Virus record (IMG/VR): IMGVR_UViG_3300034375_005370
Coordinates: 1-42,233 of that record
Direction: 5' to 3' (one strand)
DNA: 42,233 nt
DNA from: a virus
A program made the translations under genes and the position numbers. Positions within the stretch are counted from its first letter, which is position 1. Each line of letters starts with the position of its first letter. The notes beneath the pieces are model-generated. The model worked only from the letters and a program-made list of their open reading frames with translations, had not been told where the DNA came from and ran no database searches. Positions 15,103-22,272 of this stretch are shown piece after piece.

Positions 15103-15231
15103 TTAGTGATTTAAAATAGCTCTCGTTATTCCTTTTATCGCAAACATTAGTTTTGTTTGCGTGAGTTGTAAATGACAAGCCAAAACTAGGATTGCCATAG
15201 CCCAATATTTGATTTGATTTAATCTACTCAT
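15103..15231 (-). CDS. possible small protein (42 aa) with a hydrophobic segment
   Basis: The frame MSRLNQIKYWAMAILVLACH and onwards has one short hydrophobic stretch (WAMAILVLAC) and a basic C-terminus. It lies 18 nt upstream of the 66-residue gene, on the same strand, at the head of the operon. There is no clear ribosome site, so the evidence is its position and the open frame only. Confidence 0.4.
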   Translation of the reverse strand: MSRLNQIKYWAMAILVLACHLQLTQTKLMFAIKGITRAILNH

Positions 15232-15510
15232 AATTAAAACAGTATGCATGCATGTATGTTTTGCAAGTAAATTTTAATATTATTTTTATTTTTCTGCTAT
15301 TTTTTATCCTAAATTTACATAAATAACTATATTTCAATAATTTAAAAATACGCTGTTTTATTGCGTTTTTATCACATATATTCATTGTACTATATATACG
15401 CGGAAAATGTTCTTTGATTGCTGCTTTTCACAAATCAGTAAATTTTATAGATGTAGTAAATTTATTTTTATGCATCTTTATCTGATTTTTAAAATGCCAA
15501 TAAACAGCAA

Positions 15511-15597
15511 ACAAATTGTCTGGAAATGTTTATTAAAGAATTAAATATCTTTATTGTAGACAACTAACAAATTGCCTGAAAATGTTTATTAAAGAAT
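15511..15597. repeat. two 31-base direct repeats
   Basis: Copies at 15511-15541 and 15567-15597 share ACAAATTG, CTG and AAATGTTTATTAAAGAAT with two differences. A shorter third match (GACAAATGTTTATCA) lies near 15620. The core TTAAAGAATTAAA also occurs near 12198 and 12381. Confidence 0.7.
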
Positions 15598-15731
15598 AAA
15601 AGGTAGTTGATTCTCGAATCGACAAATGTTTATCATTTCAGGAGAGGAACTTTTTTAACTTTTTTGCCCCTTTATAGTAAAATACGGGGTAAATTTTGAA
15701 AATTTGGCAGAGGGGGGTCATTTTTTTACAA

Positions 15732-15766
15732 CAAAAAAGGCAAATCCTGTGTAGGAAATGCCTTTC
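15732..15766 (-). terminator. strong terminator after gene 15789-16133
   Basis: On the minus strand AGGCA, TTTCCT, a loop, AGGATT, then TGCCT form a long stem followed by TTTTTTG. It begins about 20 nt after the stop of the minus-strand gene and ends the ribonucleotide reductase/dUTPase transcript. Confidence 0.8.
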
Positions 15767-15788
15767 TGTAAGAGGGGTGGGGTTGTTT

Positions 15789-16133
15789 TTACTCTATGGT
15801 TTTCCAATCACCATCATACCAAGGTCTATTGCCATTCAGCATATAAAATCTACTTATTCTTAGTATATCATTTATCCACAGTTCAGGAACCTTACTGCCA
15901 TCTTGACTATCACTGTAATACCAAACAGCTTCAATATCTGGATCTTGCATCAATGTCATTAAGGTATTGCAAATTTTCGGCCATGGTCCTCTCGGGTAAT
16001 TCTCGCTATAATAACGAGCGCAATCTATATATATTTCTTTTGTTGCCCCATTTGGAAAATCATAAGTCCATTCATCTACTTCTAATGGTTTCTTACCCTT
16101 TTCTTTAATGTATATCATTGCACATTGTCCCAT
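15789..16133 (-). CDS. hypothetical protein (114 aa)
   Basis: No family recognised. The protein begins MGQCAMIYIKEKGKKPLEVD and has a beta-rich centre with WTYDFPNGATKEIYIDCARY and AVWYYSDSQDGSKVPELW. It is soluble, and is the last gene before a strong terminator. It may be an accessory to nucleotide metabolism by position, but the sequence does not show this. Confidence 0.7.
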   Translation of the reverse strand: MGQCAMIYIKEKGKKPLEVDEWTYDFPNGATKEIYIDCARYYSENYPRGPWPKICNTLMTLMQDPDIEAVWYYSDSQDGSKVPELWINDILRISRFYMLNGNRPWYDGDWKTIE

Positions 16134-16177
16134 ATTATTTCCTTTCGCTTTTTATATGCTCATCTTTAGAGTATGTT

Positions 16178-16375
16178 TTACTTCATCGTCCAGTGATAAT
16201 GAGGAATTGGTTGTGGTGGACGAACTCTTTTATTCCATTTGTCTATTTCTTCACCCCATCCTGATATACCAAGACCACATTCGATGCACTTTACCTTCCA
16301 ATCTTCTCCGCAATCTCTTCTTATTGCTTTGCCTCCGCAACAAGGGCATGGTTTAAGTTCTACTTCTTTACTCAT
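16178..16375 (-). CDS. Lar-like zinc-ribbon protein (65 aa)
   Basis: Two Cys pairs, CPCCGGKA (residues 9-16) and CIECG (about 34-38), with VELKPCPCCGGKA at the start and WNKR near residue 48, match the small Lar/restriction-alleviation type zinc ribbon common in phages. Family members can modulate host restriction, but most are uncharacterised. Its start overlaps the dUTPase stop by four bases (ATGA), so the two genes are translationally coupled. Confidence 0.7.
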   Translation of the reverse strand: MSKEVELKPCPCCGGKAIRRDCGEDWKVKCIECGLGISGWGEEIDKWNKRVRPPQPIPHYHWTMK

Positions 16376-16794
16376 CGTCCTGTGCTACCAAATCCACCTT
16401 GTTCACGCTCACTATTGCTAACATTTTTTACCTCATTCAACACTGCGCTGTAGTGTTTTTCAAAGATAATCTGAGCTATTCTATCACCCTTGTTTACAAT
16501 AAACGTATCATCTCCATGATTCATTAGGATAACGCCTATATCGCCTCTGTAATCGCTGTCTATCACACCTGCTAATACGTCAATACCATACTTGTAGGCT
16601 AAGCCACTTCTAGGTGCAATTCTGCCATAGAATCCCTCTGGAATTTCCATTGATATATTAGTTTTGATTAGTCCATGAACACAAGATGGTATGGCTGTTG
16701 ATTCTGCTGCATATAGATCATATCCTGCTGCATAAATTGAGCCTTTTGTGGGCTGTTTTGCTAATTCTGATAGTTTTTTAAAGTTTATTGTCAT
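16372..16794 (-). CDS. dut: dUTP diphosphatase (trimeric dUTPase)
   Basis: At 140 residues it has all five motifs of the trimeric dUTPase family: AGYDLYAA (1), PRSGLAYKYGI (2), GVIDSDYRGDIGVIL (3), KGDRIAQIIF (4) and the flexible C-terminal loop EQGGFGSTGR (5). The enzyme converts dUTP to dUMP and pyrophosphate, keeping uracil out of phage DNA and supplying dUMP for thymidylate. The gene lies in the same transcript as the ribonucleotide reductase. The ribosome site is AGAGAG before ATG 16794. Confidence 0.95.
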   Translation of the reverse strand: MTINFKKLSELAKQPTKGSIYAAGYDLYAAESTAIPSCVHGLIKTNISMEIPEGFYGRIAPRSGLAYKYGIDVLAGVIDSDYRGDIGVILMNHGDDTFIVNKGDRIAQIIFEKHYSAVLNEVKNVSNSEREQGGFGSTGR

Positions 16795-16806
16795 TTTTCT
16801 CTCTTT

Positions 16807-16911
16807 CTATTTATCTCTTTTTGCCATTCTATACTGAAACCAGACAACTTCAGCCTGAACACTGAGGTTGCCATGGTTTGCCAATTGTTTAACTAATAAG
16901 TAGTAATCCAT
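16807..16911 (-). CDS. small protein (34 aa) between two metabolic genes
   Basis: The frame MDYYLLVKQLANHGNLSVQ and onwards starts at ATG 16911, sharing a base with the preceding stop (TAATG). It ends 12 nt before the dUTPase start. The tight packing on both sides supports translation. The sequence is amphipathic and basic at the end (YRMAKRDK); no function is recognised. Confidence 0.55.
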   Translation of the reverse strand: MDYYLLVKQLANHGNLSVQAEVVWFQYRMAKRDK

Positions 16912-17087
16912 TACACTGTTTTGTCAAGAAATTCTTCAATTTCTGCTGCAATTAAGGATGTTTCATCTACATACATTAGGCAGGAGGCCAGTATATATCT
17001 GGCTTCCTCGAATAATTCATCTTGATCTTCCAGTATTTGCTCTAATACTGCTACCTTATCTTCTATATTTTTAATTTCATTTTTCAT
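16911..17087 (-). CDS. small acidic helical protein (58 aa) after ribonucleotide reductase
   Basis: Start ATG 17087 overlaps the ribonucleotide reductase stop by four bases (ATGA); a non-ATG start further upstream would intrude into that gene. The protein is acidic and helical (MKNEIKNIEDKVAVLEQILE, then DQDELFEEARYI), probably a coiled coil. Function is unknown. Confidence 0.65.
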   Translation of the reverse strand: MKNEIKNIEDKVAVLEQILEDQDELFEEARYILASCLMYVDETSLIAAEIEEFLDKTV

Positions 17088-19063
17088 TTTACTGGACAAG
17101 CTCCACCTGCACATTCTGTTCCTGACACTTCGTGATGCCCATTAGCATCATCTAGGTCAATTTCTTTAAGTTTATTAACGTATTCATCGTATGTAGATTT
17201 GTCAACAACTTCTTGAGGTAAATATTTATACCCTAGATCAGCAGCAGTTTTTGTAGGATCTGCGCGAAACAAAAACGATACACCTATGTAATTATCCCAA
17301 TTGCGCTCTAGCCAGTCTATTATGGCAGGAACTTCAGATGGGTCATAGCTGATAGTCGAAGATACATTTTGATGACACCAGTTAGTTTGTAGCATTAGGT
17401 ATCTATCTAATTGTTCTACAGCAGTTTCTAAGTTAACTTCTTTGCCATTTACCACGTCAAATTCTACACCATCATTGCAAACTGGAAACGTAACTAACAT
17501 TGAGTCTGCATCTGTTGGATGAGGAAAAACATTGTATTCTGCATCCTGAAGGATTTTTACAACTGGGTCATGCTTAGAAAAGTTGACATTGTTAAAGATG
17601 TATTTGCCTAGTGGTTTGTGCATCCCTTCGGTGGTATCATAGATTTTACTCATTGTTCCAGAAGGTTTTACAGTAGTAACATTCTTCGGTCTAGGTAGAT
17701 TCATCTCATCTGCCATACCATAGGCTGCTGAAGTAGCGATTCTTTCCAGTGATCTATAGTCGTATGCGTCTAAATCAGGTCTTTTAGCGATTCCTGTGAT
17801 ACCAACTCCGCAAAGGTGTAAGAACTCGTTGTTTTGATGCCAAGTATCCTGTAATATCCCATCTCTGAGGTCTACACAAGTTTGTCTGTAGTTTGCCCTT
17901 GAGATTAGTCTTGTTGCTTCCATGAGTCCAGAGTGATCGCCCTTGAATTTGGCTAGATCAATCTCAGATAGGTTACAAAAGCTTTTGTTGCCCAGTAGGA
18001 TTTCAACACAAGGATTACAGCCTTTAAACCAAGGTGCTTTTTTGAGTGCAGCTTCACCGTTGATAAACCCTGGTTCTGATCCACCTGCTTTGACCATAAG
18101 ATCAAAGATGTTTTCCATTTCTTCGCGCGTTGGCTTGCTATGGAAGAGTAGGGAATTGTTGCTTTGACATCTGTGCTCGTTGTCATACAACCACCAATCT
18201 TTCTTTGCTACCGCAAAATCCATCCATTCGGGTTCACTATAATCAAATAAGGCTATTTCAGCACTTCTACGGCTGCTTAAAACCGTTCCGAGATGATTTA
18301 CTACATCTAGTATATCCATCTTCTTTAAAAGGTTTCCTGAACGTTGTGAGAGGATCTGAGCTATTCTAGTATAAGCCTTTGAAATTGCTTCTGTTCCGCT
18401 AGAAATCCACCCATAACCTTTAAGTCTATCACCCGCAGGTCTAATCTCACTAAAGTCAAGCACAATTCTTTCAGCAGGATATTTCATTGCGAGAAGTTTG
18501 CCTACAGACTTAGCCCATGCTTCAGCACTATCGCCTATTTTTAATGTCCATGTTTCGCTCTCAGCATCCCAAAATTCCTCGTTGTGTTCCTGACCGCCCT
18601 TAGTTAATCTGCTCGATTCTACTACAACTATGTCTGATACAGGCTTGGTAAAACCAGTGAGAGTGCCTGTTACTGGCTTAAAACCTACTCCGCAACCCTG
18701 TAACAGCAGCCATAAGATGTCTACGCAATCATTGACAGTTTCAGCATAGGTGAATGAGCAGTTAAACATGGAACTTTCCCTGCGTCTACTAATTTCTGTG
18801 CCACCTAACCATAAAGTGCGACCTGCTACTGCAACCTTTCTGCTGAGAAGTAGTTGTTTAAGCTCAAATAGTTCAATTGACTCATCATCTGTCAATTCTC
18901 TATCTATCGCTCTTTCCCATAGCCATTTCTGGTGTTCAATTACACGATCAATGGTTTCGTGCCATGTTTCAAAGACAGTTCCTTCATCATTGAGAGGTCT
19001 ATTGTAAGTTCTTCTAGTTATTACTTTTGCTCTAGTGCTTGGATTGTTAACTATTGATTCCAT
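17084..19063 (-). CDS. nrdJ: class II (adenosylcobalamin-dependent) ribonucleotide reductase
   Basis: This 659-residue enzyme reduces ribonucleotides to deoxyribonucleotides for phage DNA synthesis. The catalytic set Asn350, Cys352, Glu354 (NPCVE) and Cys363 keeps the spacing of the monomeric Lactobacillus leichmannii-type enzyme. Cys102 (FNCSF) is the partner redox Cys, and the tail pair Cys651/Cys656 (CAGGACPVK) would re-reduce the site. The N-terminal RTYNRPLNDEGTVFETW is typical. No nrdA/nrdB pair or glycyl-radical activator is present, which fits the oxygen-independent B12 class. The gene starts inside the end of the 71-residue gene and is coupled to the next. Confidence 0.93.
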   Translation of the reverse strand: MESIVNNPSTRAKVITRRTYNRPLNDEGTVFETWHETIDRVIEHQKWLWERAIDRELTDDESIELFELKQLLLSRKVAVAGRTLWLGGTEISRRRESSMFNCSFTYAETVNDCVDILWLLLQGCGVGFKPVTGTLTGFTKPVSDIVVVESSRLTKGGQEHNEEFWDAESETWTLKIGDSAEAWAKSVGKLLAMKYPAERIVLDFSEIRPAGDRLKGYGWISSGTEAISKAYTRIAQILSQRSGNLLKKMDILDVVNHLGTVLSSRRSAEIALFDYSEPEWMDFAVAKKDWWLYDNEHRCQSNNSLLFHSKPTREEMENIFDLMVKAGGSEPGFINGEAALKKAPWFKGCNPCVEILLGNKSFCNLSEIDLAKFKGDHSGLMEATRLISRANYRQTCVDLRDGILQDTWHQNNEFLHLCGVGITGIAKRPDLDAYDYRSLERIATSAAYGMADEMNLPRPKNVTTVKPSGTMSKIYDTTEGMHKPLGKYIFNNVNFSKHDPVVKILQDAEYNVFPHPTDADSMLVTFPVCNDGVEFDVVNGKEVNLETAVEQLDRYLMLQTNWCHQNVSSTISYDPSEVPAIIDWLERNWDNYIGVSFLFRADPTKTAADLGYKYLPQEVVDKSTYDEYVNKLKEIDLDDANGHHEVSGTECAGGACPVK

Positions 19064-19262
19064 ATTTAATTTCCGATGATGCTAATTGATTGGTTAATTT
19101 TTGTATCTCATTTTTGAGATGTTGGTTTTCTTTTTTATATTTCTCAAATTGTTTTTCTAATTCATAGATTCTAGGGTCAGTCCAGTCTGCATTACAACTA
19201 CACTCAGACTCGCCATAAGCATAGCATTCGCACCCTTTTCCTGCGTAATATTCCTCACTCAC
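19047..19262 (-). CDS. hypothetical Cys-rich coiled-coil protein (71 aa)
   Basis: GTG start at 19262 (MSEEYYAGKGCECYAYGESE) overlaps the preceding gene's stop by eight bases. Five Cys in the first 25 residues (CECYAYGESECSCNAD) may bind a metal. A coiled coil follows (RIYELEKQFEKYKKENQHLK). Its last 17 nt overlap the ribonucleotide reductase start. No function is recognised. Confidence 0.62.
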   Translation of the reverse strand: MSEEYYAGKGCECYAYGESECSCNADWTDPRIYELEKQFEKYKKENQHLKNEIQKLTNQLASSEIKYGINS

Positions 19263-19279
19263 TCTGTGCCTCGCTTTCT
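19254..19279 (-). repeat. gene-junction motif, copy with GTG start
   Basis: Minus strand: AGAAAGCGAGGC, then ACAGAGTGAGTGAG. It spans the stop of gene 19255-19467 and the GTG start of the next gene. It matches the junctions at 19459-19482 and 27914-27937. Confidence 0.6.
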
Positions 19280-19467
19280 AAAAATTTAATTATTTCATTT
19301 TCCTCTATTCCATTTCTCCAATTTTCTAATATATCACGTAGCAATTTCTTAGCCTCCCGAAGCTCCCGCTCTAGTTGCTTGGCATGAAATAGCATACTAT
19401 AAAAAGACTCTTCCCATGTGCGGTGATAAGACTCAGCCTCTACATCCGTTCTTGGTGTCTCACTCAT
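19255..19467 (-). CDS. hypothetical helical protein with MSETPRTD start (70 aa)
   Basis: Starts MSETPRTDVEAESYHRTWEE; the MS(D/E)TPRTD opening is common among uncharacterised small phage proteins and recurs here at 27684. The rest is a charged helix (FHAKQLERELREAKKLLRDI), and the end is FLESEAQSE. The start ATG lies in the repeated junction motif, where GAGG would act as ribosome site. No function known. Confidence 0.65.
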   Translation of the reverse strand: MSETPRTDVEAESYHRTWEESFYSMLFHAKQLERELREAKKLLRDILENWRNGIEENEIIKFLESEAQSE

Positions 19468-19482
19468 TCCGCCTCGCTTTCT
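19459..19482 (-). repeat. gene-junction motif, copy 2
   Basis: Minus strand: AGAAAGCGAGGC, then GGAATGAGTGAG. The stop of gene 19464-19670 and the ATG of gene 19255-19467 overlap inside it (ATGA). Confidence 0.65.
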
Positions 19483-19670
19483 AGGAATCTTCTAGCTTCA
19501 TTGCAAGCTGCAATTAATTTATCTAATGTCTCAACGTCATTTACAAACACATGAATATCAAGGTTATCTGAACCTATATCTATTGACGTATATCTATTTG
19601 GAAGAACTTCGCTTCCATTAAATAAGCTTGCTTCAAATCTTTCTGTATTGTGAACCAATATTGTATTCAT
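19464..19670 (-). CDS. hypothetical protein (68 aa)
   Basis: No family. MNTILVHNTERFEASLFNGS leads into a beta strand and a helix ending RRFLESEAE, the same ending type as the next gene (FLESEA). The ribosome site AAAGGA precedes ATG 19670 by six bases. The leader contains the hairpin at 19687-19715, which may shape its expression. Confidence 0.65.
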   Translation of the reverse strand: MNTILVHNTERFEASLFNGSEVLPNRYTSIDIGSDNLDIHVFVNDVETLDKLIAACNEARRFLESEAE

Positions 19671-19686
19671 ATCTTTCCTTTTTTGT

Positions 19687-19715
19687 GGGTTCCACTGAAA
19701 CAGTCAGCAGAACCC
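19687..19715 (-). promoter_or_regulatory. leader hairpin upstream of gene 19464-19670
   Basis: GGGTTC and GAACCC pair (six bases), with an inner ACTG-TTT-CAGT stem. No T-run follows on the minus strand, so it is more likely an RNA processing or stability structure than a terminator. It lies between the small membrane protein gene and the next ribosome site. Confidence 0.5.
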
Positions 19716-19730
19716 TATTATATTATTTGT

Positions 19731-19886
19731 TTATTTCTCTTTGCAGAACAAAGCTGCATAAGTGCTAGATAATGTCGCCATAACTAATAATGTAATAGTT
19801 ATAGGCATTTGTGTAAATTGGCAATACACTAAAAGTGCGCCAAGCGATATAATTAATGGGACTTTGCTATTCTTTTTATTTTTCAT
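19731..19886 (-). CDS. small two-helix membrane protein (51 aa)
   Basis: ATG 19886 overlaps the upstream stop by four bases (ATGA). After a basic N-terminus (MKNKKNSK) come two hydrophobic helices, VPLIISLGALLVYC and MPITITLLVMATLSS, and then FCKEK. The positive-inside rule puts both ends in the cytoplasm. A holin-like or host-membrane role is possible but unproven. Confidence 0.6.
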   Translation of the reverse strand: MKNKKNSKVPLIISLGALLVYCQFTQMPITITLLVMATLSSTYAALFCKEK

Positions 19887-20116
19887 AATACTAAATCTAA
19901 TGGAACTCCGTTTGCTTCTAATAATTCTCTTATTTTTTCTCTTATTTTTTCTGCATATTCTACCACCTCTTCAGTTGCTTTTTCATCATATTTAATTGTA
20001 TTCCTCAATATTTGGTTATCTAACTCCCATATTGTAGAGGCTATTCCCATCGCATGAACAGCTTGTTTAAGCTGATCCATGTCGTGAAACTCTCCATGAA
20101 TTTCAAATTTAACCAT
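19883..20116 (-). CDS. hypothetical protein (77 aa)
   Basis: MVKFEIHGEFHDMDQLKQAV then a helix TEEVVEYAEKIREKIRELLE. I chose ATG 20116 because it has GGAG upstream and overlaps the previous stop by eight bases (ATGGTTAA); an ATG nine bases earlier is also possible. It looks like a small alpha/beta protein; function unknown. Confidence 0.65.
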   Translation of the reverse strand: MVKFEIHGEFHDMDQLKQAVHAMGIASTIWELDNQILRNTIKYDEKATEEVVEYAEKIREKIRELLEANGVPLDLVL

Positions 20117-20309
20117 TGTTTTCATCTCCAGTTGTAATTTGTGTTATTATTTCTTCTGAGTGAACTTCTTTTATTACTCTAAGCTTTACACCTTTTGACG
20201 TAATTCCTGAGATATTAAACAAATCTGTTAATGCAGACTCCTTTTTATCAAAAGTTCTCACTGTTTCCCAATCGAAAAGATCCATCATCTGTAACTTATA
20301 AGCTACCAT
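20109..20309 (-). CDS. hypothetical protein (66 aa)
   Basis: MVAYKLQMMDLFDWETVRTF then KKESALTDLFNIS; mixed alpha/beta and soluble. The ATG at 20309 is preferred over an upstream TTG. It overlaps the stop of the broken frame upstream (ATGGTAG), like other junctions in this operon. Function unknown. Confidence 0.62.
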   Translation of the reverse strand: MVAYKLQMMDLFDWETVRTFDKKESALTDLFNISGITSKGVKLRVIKEVHSEEIITQITTGDENNG

Positions 20310-20366
20310 TGCCAGTCCCTTTCGTATTCCCAATCATTACAATCATCATCATAATCGTAATAAACA

Positions 20367-20492
20367 CTACTTCCTTTTTTTATCAAGTTTTTTTTCATCT
20401 TTTTTTTCACTTTCTTGTTTTTTACTCCAATCAATAGCATCGTAATTGCTCTCGTAATTGGCTGTTGGTCTGCGTTTACTTCCTTTACTCAT
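20367..20492 (-). CDS. hypothetical basic protein (41 aa), possibly shortened by an A7 frameshift
   Basis: ATG 20492 overlaps the previous stop by four bases. MSKGSKRRPTANYESNYDAI continues through Lys/Glu-rich residues to DKKRK and stops just after a run of seven A (20381-20375). One A fewer, or ribosomal slippage, would extend it by about 21 residues (SSVYYDYDDDCNDWEYERDW and two more) to a stop at 20303 that overlaps the next ATG as usual here. The full-length gene is therefore probably 62 residues. Confidence 0.5.
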   Translation of the reverse strand: MSKGSKRRPTANYESNYDAIDWSKKQESEKKDEKKLDKKRK

Positions 20493-20632
20493 AATCTTCC
20501 CATCATTGTTAAATAATCAATAATAATATCAAACTCCTTGTTTGTTAACCCTAGTTCTTTTTTAATTGTGTAATGCCCGATGTCCTGTTCAAGCAAATCC
20601 ATTACATCCTCTACTTGTTCTTCAACTATCAT
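20489..20632 (-). CDS. small helical protein (47 aa), winged-helix-like
   Basis: ATG 20632 overlaps the stop of the RuvC-like gene (ATGA). The sequence MIVEEQVEDVMDLLEQDIGH, YTIKKELGLTNKEFDIIIDY has a helix, a turn and a recognition-like helix, as in small winged-helix or HTH proteins. Function is unknown. Coupling on both sides supports translation. Confidence 0.6.
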   Translation of the reverse strand: MIVEEQVEDVMDLLEQDIGHYTIKKELGLTNKEFDIIIDYLTMMGRL

Positions 20633-21186
20633 AGATTATGCCCATAAGTTGCAATTAAGTAAGCGTCAGCCGTATCTGCTAATATCGCCTCATCTGGAAA
20701 CAATTGTGCAGCTTTTTCTCGTAAAACTGCTTTCCTAGCTGTGCGTTTTCTAGCTGCCGTTGCACTTTTGGTTTCCTGTTTTACTTTACTGAGCATATTT
20801 TTGTATTCCTTCATCCATCTTTGAGGTGTTATAAGCTCATAGTCTATCTTATTTGCTACCAAAGACATCTTAATCATACCAAAGTTCTCACCGAAGTTGA
20901 ACGTTGCTACAGAGCTTTGATTTGGCATTCCATGCACCTTTTCGAGATAGCAAGTCATAGTCGCACCTGTCACTAATTCATAGCTTTTGCAATCAGTGAT
21001 GAACTCAATCCATTTTCTAGGTGTATCCCATCTGTGCACTAATGGCTTATCTAGCCCTAGCAATACTGCTGCACCGCTTTTACCTGGATCTATGCCCAGT
21101 GTTAATTTGCGCTCTTTTTGCATAATGTTATCTTTCTTTGGAGGTTCTATTTTTTTTCTTCGATCTATATTCACCACGTTGACCAT
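20629..21186 (-). CDS. RuvC-like Holliday junction resolvase
   Basis: RNase H-fold nuclease. LTLGIDPGKSGAAVLL holds the first acidic residue (Asp33). CYLEKVHGMP has Glu82, followed by NFGENFGMI. LADTADAYLIATYG provides Asp171 and Asp174. Such enzymes cleave branched DNA during recombination and before packaging. The ATG at 21186 overlaps the preceding gene by 16 nt; an internal ATG at 21123 (MQKERKLTLGIDPG), behind AAAGAAAG, would give a more usual 164-residue product. The gene belongs with the exonuclease, SSB and ERF genes upstream. Confidence 0.85.
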   Translation of the reverse strand: MVNVVNIDRRKKIEPPKKDNIMQKERKLTLGIDPGKSGAAVLLGLDKPLVHRWDTPRKWIEFITDCKSYELVTGATMTCYLEKVHGMPNQSSVATFNFGENFGMIKMSLVANKIDYELITPQRWMKEYKNMLSKVKQETKSATAARKRTARKAVLREKAAQLFPDEAILADTADAYLIATYGHNL

Positions 21187-21473
21187 TCCTTCCCAAATGT
21201 TAGCTCAAGTAAAAACGGATATTCTTCGTTTTTTCGTTTTTTATCATAAGTAACTGTCAGTCCACCGCTTGAGACTCGCCATAGGTCTTTCTCAATTACT
21301 TCGTGAAGTTTTTTTCTAGCATCATGTTTTAATTCGTGGACTGTAGGTGACGTTTTGTCAAATCCCCAATTCCAATTGGTTGCTTTCATCGCATCTGCAC
21401 ACCACTCAAAATCAAAGCTTTCCATGATTTCTTCAATAGCCTTGAAATGTTTCTTTTTTAGTTTTTTACTCAT
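21171..21473 (-). CDS. hypothetical protein (100 aa)
   Basis: No certain family. It starts MSKKLKKKHFKAIEEIMESF, has a Trp-rich middle (FEWCADAMKATNWNWGFDKT), and ends in beta strands (GGLTVTYDKKRKNEEYPFLL). Many phages encode similar unnamed proteins in recombination modules. Its start overlaps the phosphoesterase stop by eight bases (ATGAGTAA) and its end overlaps the RuvC-like gene. Confidence 0.7.
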   Translation of the reverse strand: MSKKLKKKHFKAIEEIMESFDFEWCADAMKATNWNWGFDKTSPTVHELKHDARKKLHEVIEKDLWRVSSGGLTVTYDKKRKNEEYPFLLELTFGKEWSTW

Positions 21474-22272
21474 ATCCTTTAATTAATTCACAATATGCGT
21501 TCCATGTTGGCTTTAGTCTAGGACTATTGACAGCCTGAGAATAGCCATAGCAGACAGCATGACCCCATTTCTGTTGATATTTGCGCTCCATATAAGAGCA
21601 TTCCATTGTTCTAGTGCAACCTGCGTTGAGATAAAACCTGTCTGTTGGCCTTGTTTGTGTTAACTGTGCATTGACTGGTTCACCTGGTGTTGGTCTGTGG
21701 GTATGTCCCGAAACAAACAAGCCATGAGGCCACCCAAGAGAAAATGCCTGAAATTTGTCACTAGCTCCACCTGCTTCATATCCATGAGCAAATACTGTAG
21801 CACCAATTCTTGCAGTTCCTTTTTGGTTATATTTATATTTAGCCTTAACTTTCCAATGTTGCAATTCTTCATTGAGATATATTCCAGAAGTGGTATATTG
21901 TGGAGCTTCCCAATCTAAGCTATCCCTAATTTTCCAGTCAAACCTACCCTCTGCGCGAAGGTTCTCATCGTGATTACCAGGAAGCAGCCAACATTCAGCA
22001 TTTTCATTTGCCTCCCTTAGTTTTTTGAGAACCTGATTACAGCCCGCATCAAGCTCATCTTCATACGTCCAATTATATTCACTACCCCACTTAGAAGCAC
22101 TATCAGCCTCAAATAAGTCTCCGAGATGAATGATAACATCTGGTTGATATTCTTTGATTCTTTCACAGATTATGTCTATAGTCTCATTATCTTGTATTGG
22201 AGCATGGCTGCAACTTAGCGCAAGCCATTTTGTTTCTCCATTTTGCGGTTCTAGCATTGATGTTAGATTCAT
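21466..22272 (-). CDS. calcineurin-like metallophosphoesterase
   Basis: This 268-residue protein has the family's metal-binding blocks: HLGDLFEAD (residues 49-57), LLPGNHDE (about 97-104), FAHGYEAG and SGHTHRPTP. The first block, usually D-x-H, reads S-C-S-H, so the usual first aspartate (residue 21) is Cys. Family members hydrolyse phosphodiesters or phosphomonoesters, and SbcD/Mre11 relatives are DNA nucleases. Here it sits between exonuclease and resolvase genes, so a DNA-processing role is likely but not shown. It is coupled to the exonuclease gene by an ATGA overlap. Confidence 0.82.
   Translation of the reverse strand: MNLTSMLEPQNGETKWLALSCSHAPIQDNETIDIICERIKEYQPDVIIHLGDLFEADSASKWGSEYNWTYEDELDAGCNQVLKKLREANENAECWLLPGNHDENLRAEGRFDWKIRDSLDWEAPQYTTSGIYLNEELQHWKVKAKYKYNQKGTARIGATVFAHGYEAGGASDKFQAFSLGWPHGLFVSGHTHRPTPGEPVNAQLTQTRPTDRFYLNAGCTRTMECSYMERKYQQKWGHAVCYGYSQAVNSPRLKPTWNAYCELIKGYE

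Larger units (their letters stand above)
15232..15788. other. AT-rich intergenic region with direct repeats and a terminator
   Basis: No credible gene was seen in about 550 bases. The stretch is extremely AT-rich, with two near-identical 31-base repeats at 15511-15597 and the terminator at 15732-15766. Promoters for the leftward genes 13332-15231 should lie here, but I see no clear TTGACA/TATAAT pair. The sequence GATTCTCGAATC near 15612 is a short palindrome. Confidence 0.4.

Noticed and set aside
16108-16421. Plus-strand frames opposite the zinc-ribbon gene
   Set aside because: They are shadows of the minus-strand genes, hydrophobic and without motifs or ribosome sites.
16919-16927. TTGACA on the minus strand near the dUTPase
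   Set aside because: It lies inside a gene and no convincing -10 box follows at 16-18 bases.
21353-21362. TTGACA inside gene 21171-21473
   Set aside because: No -10 box; judged a chance match in coding sequence.
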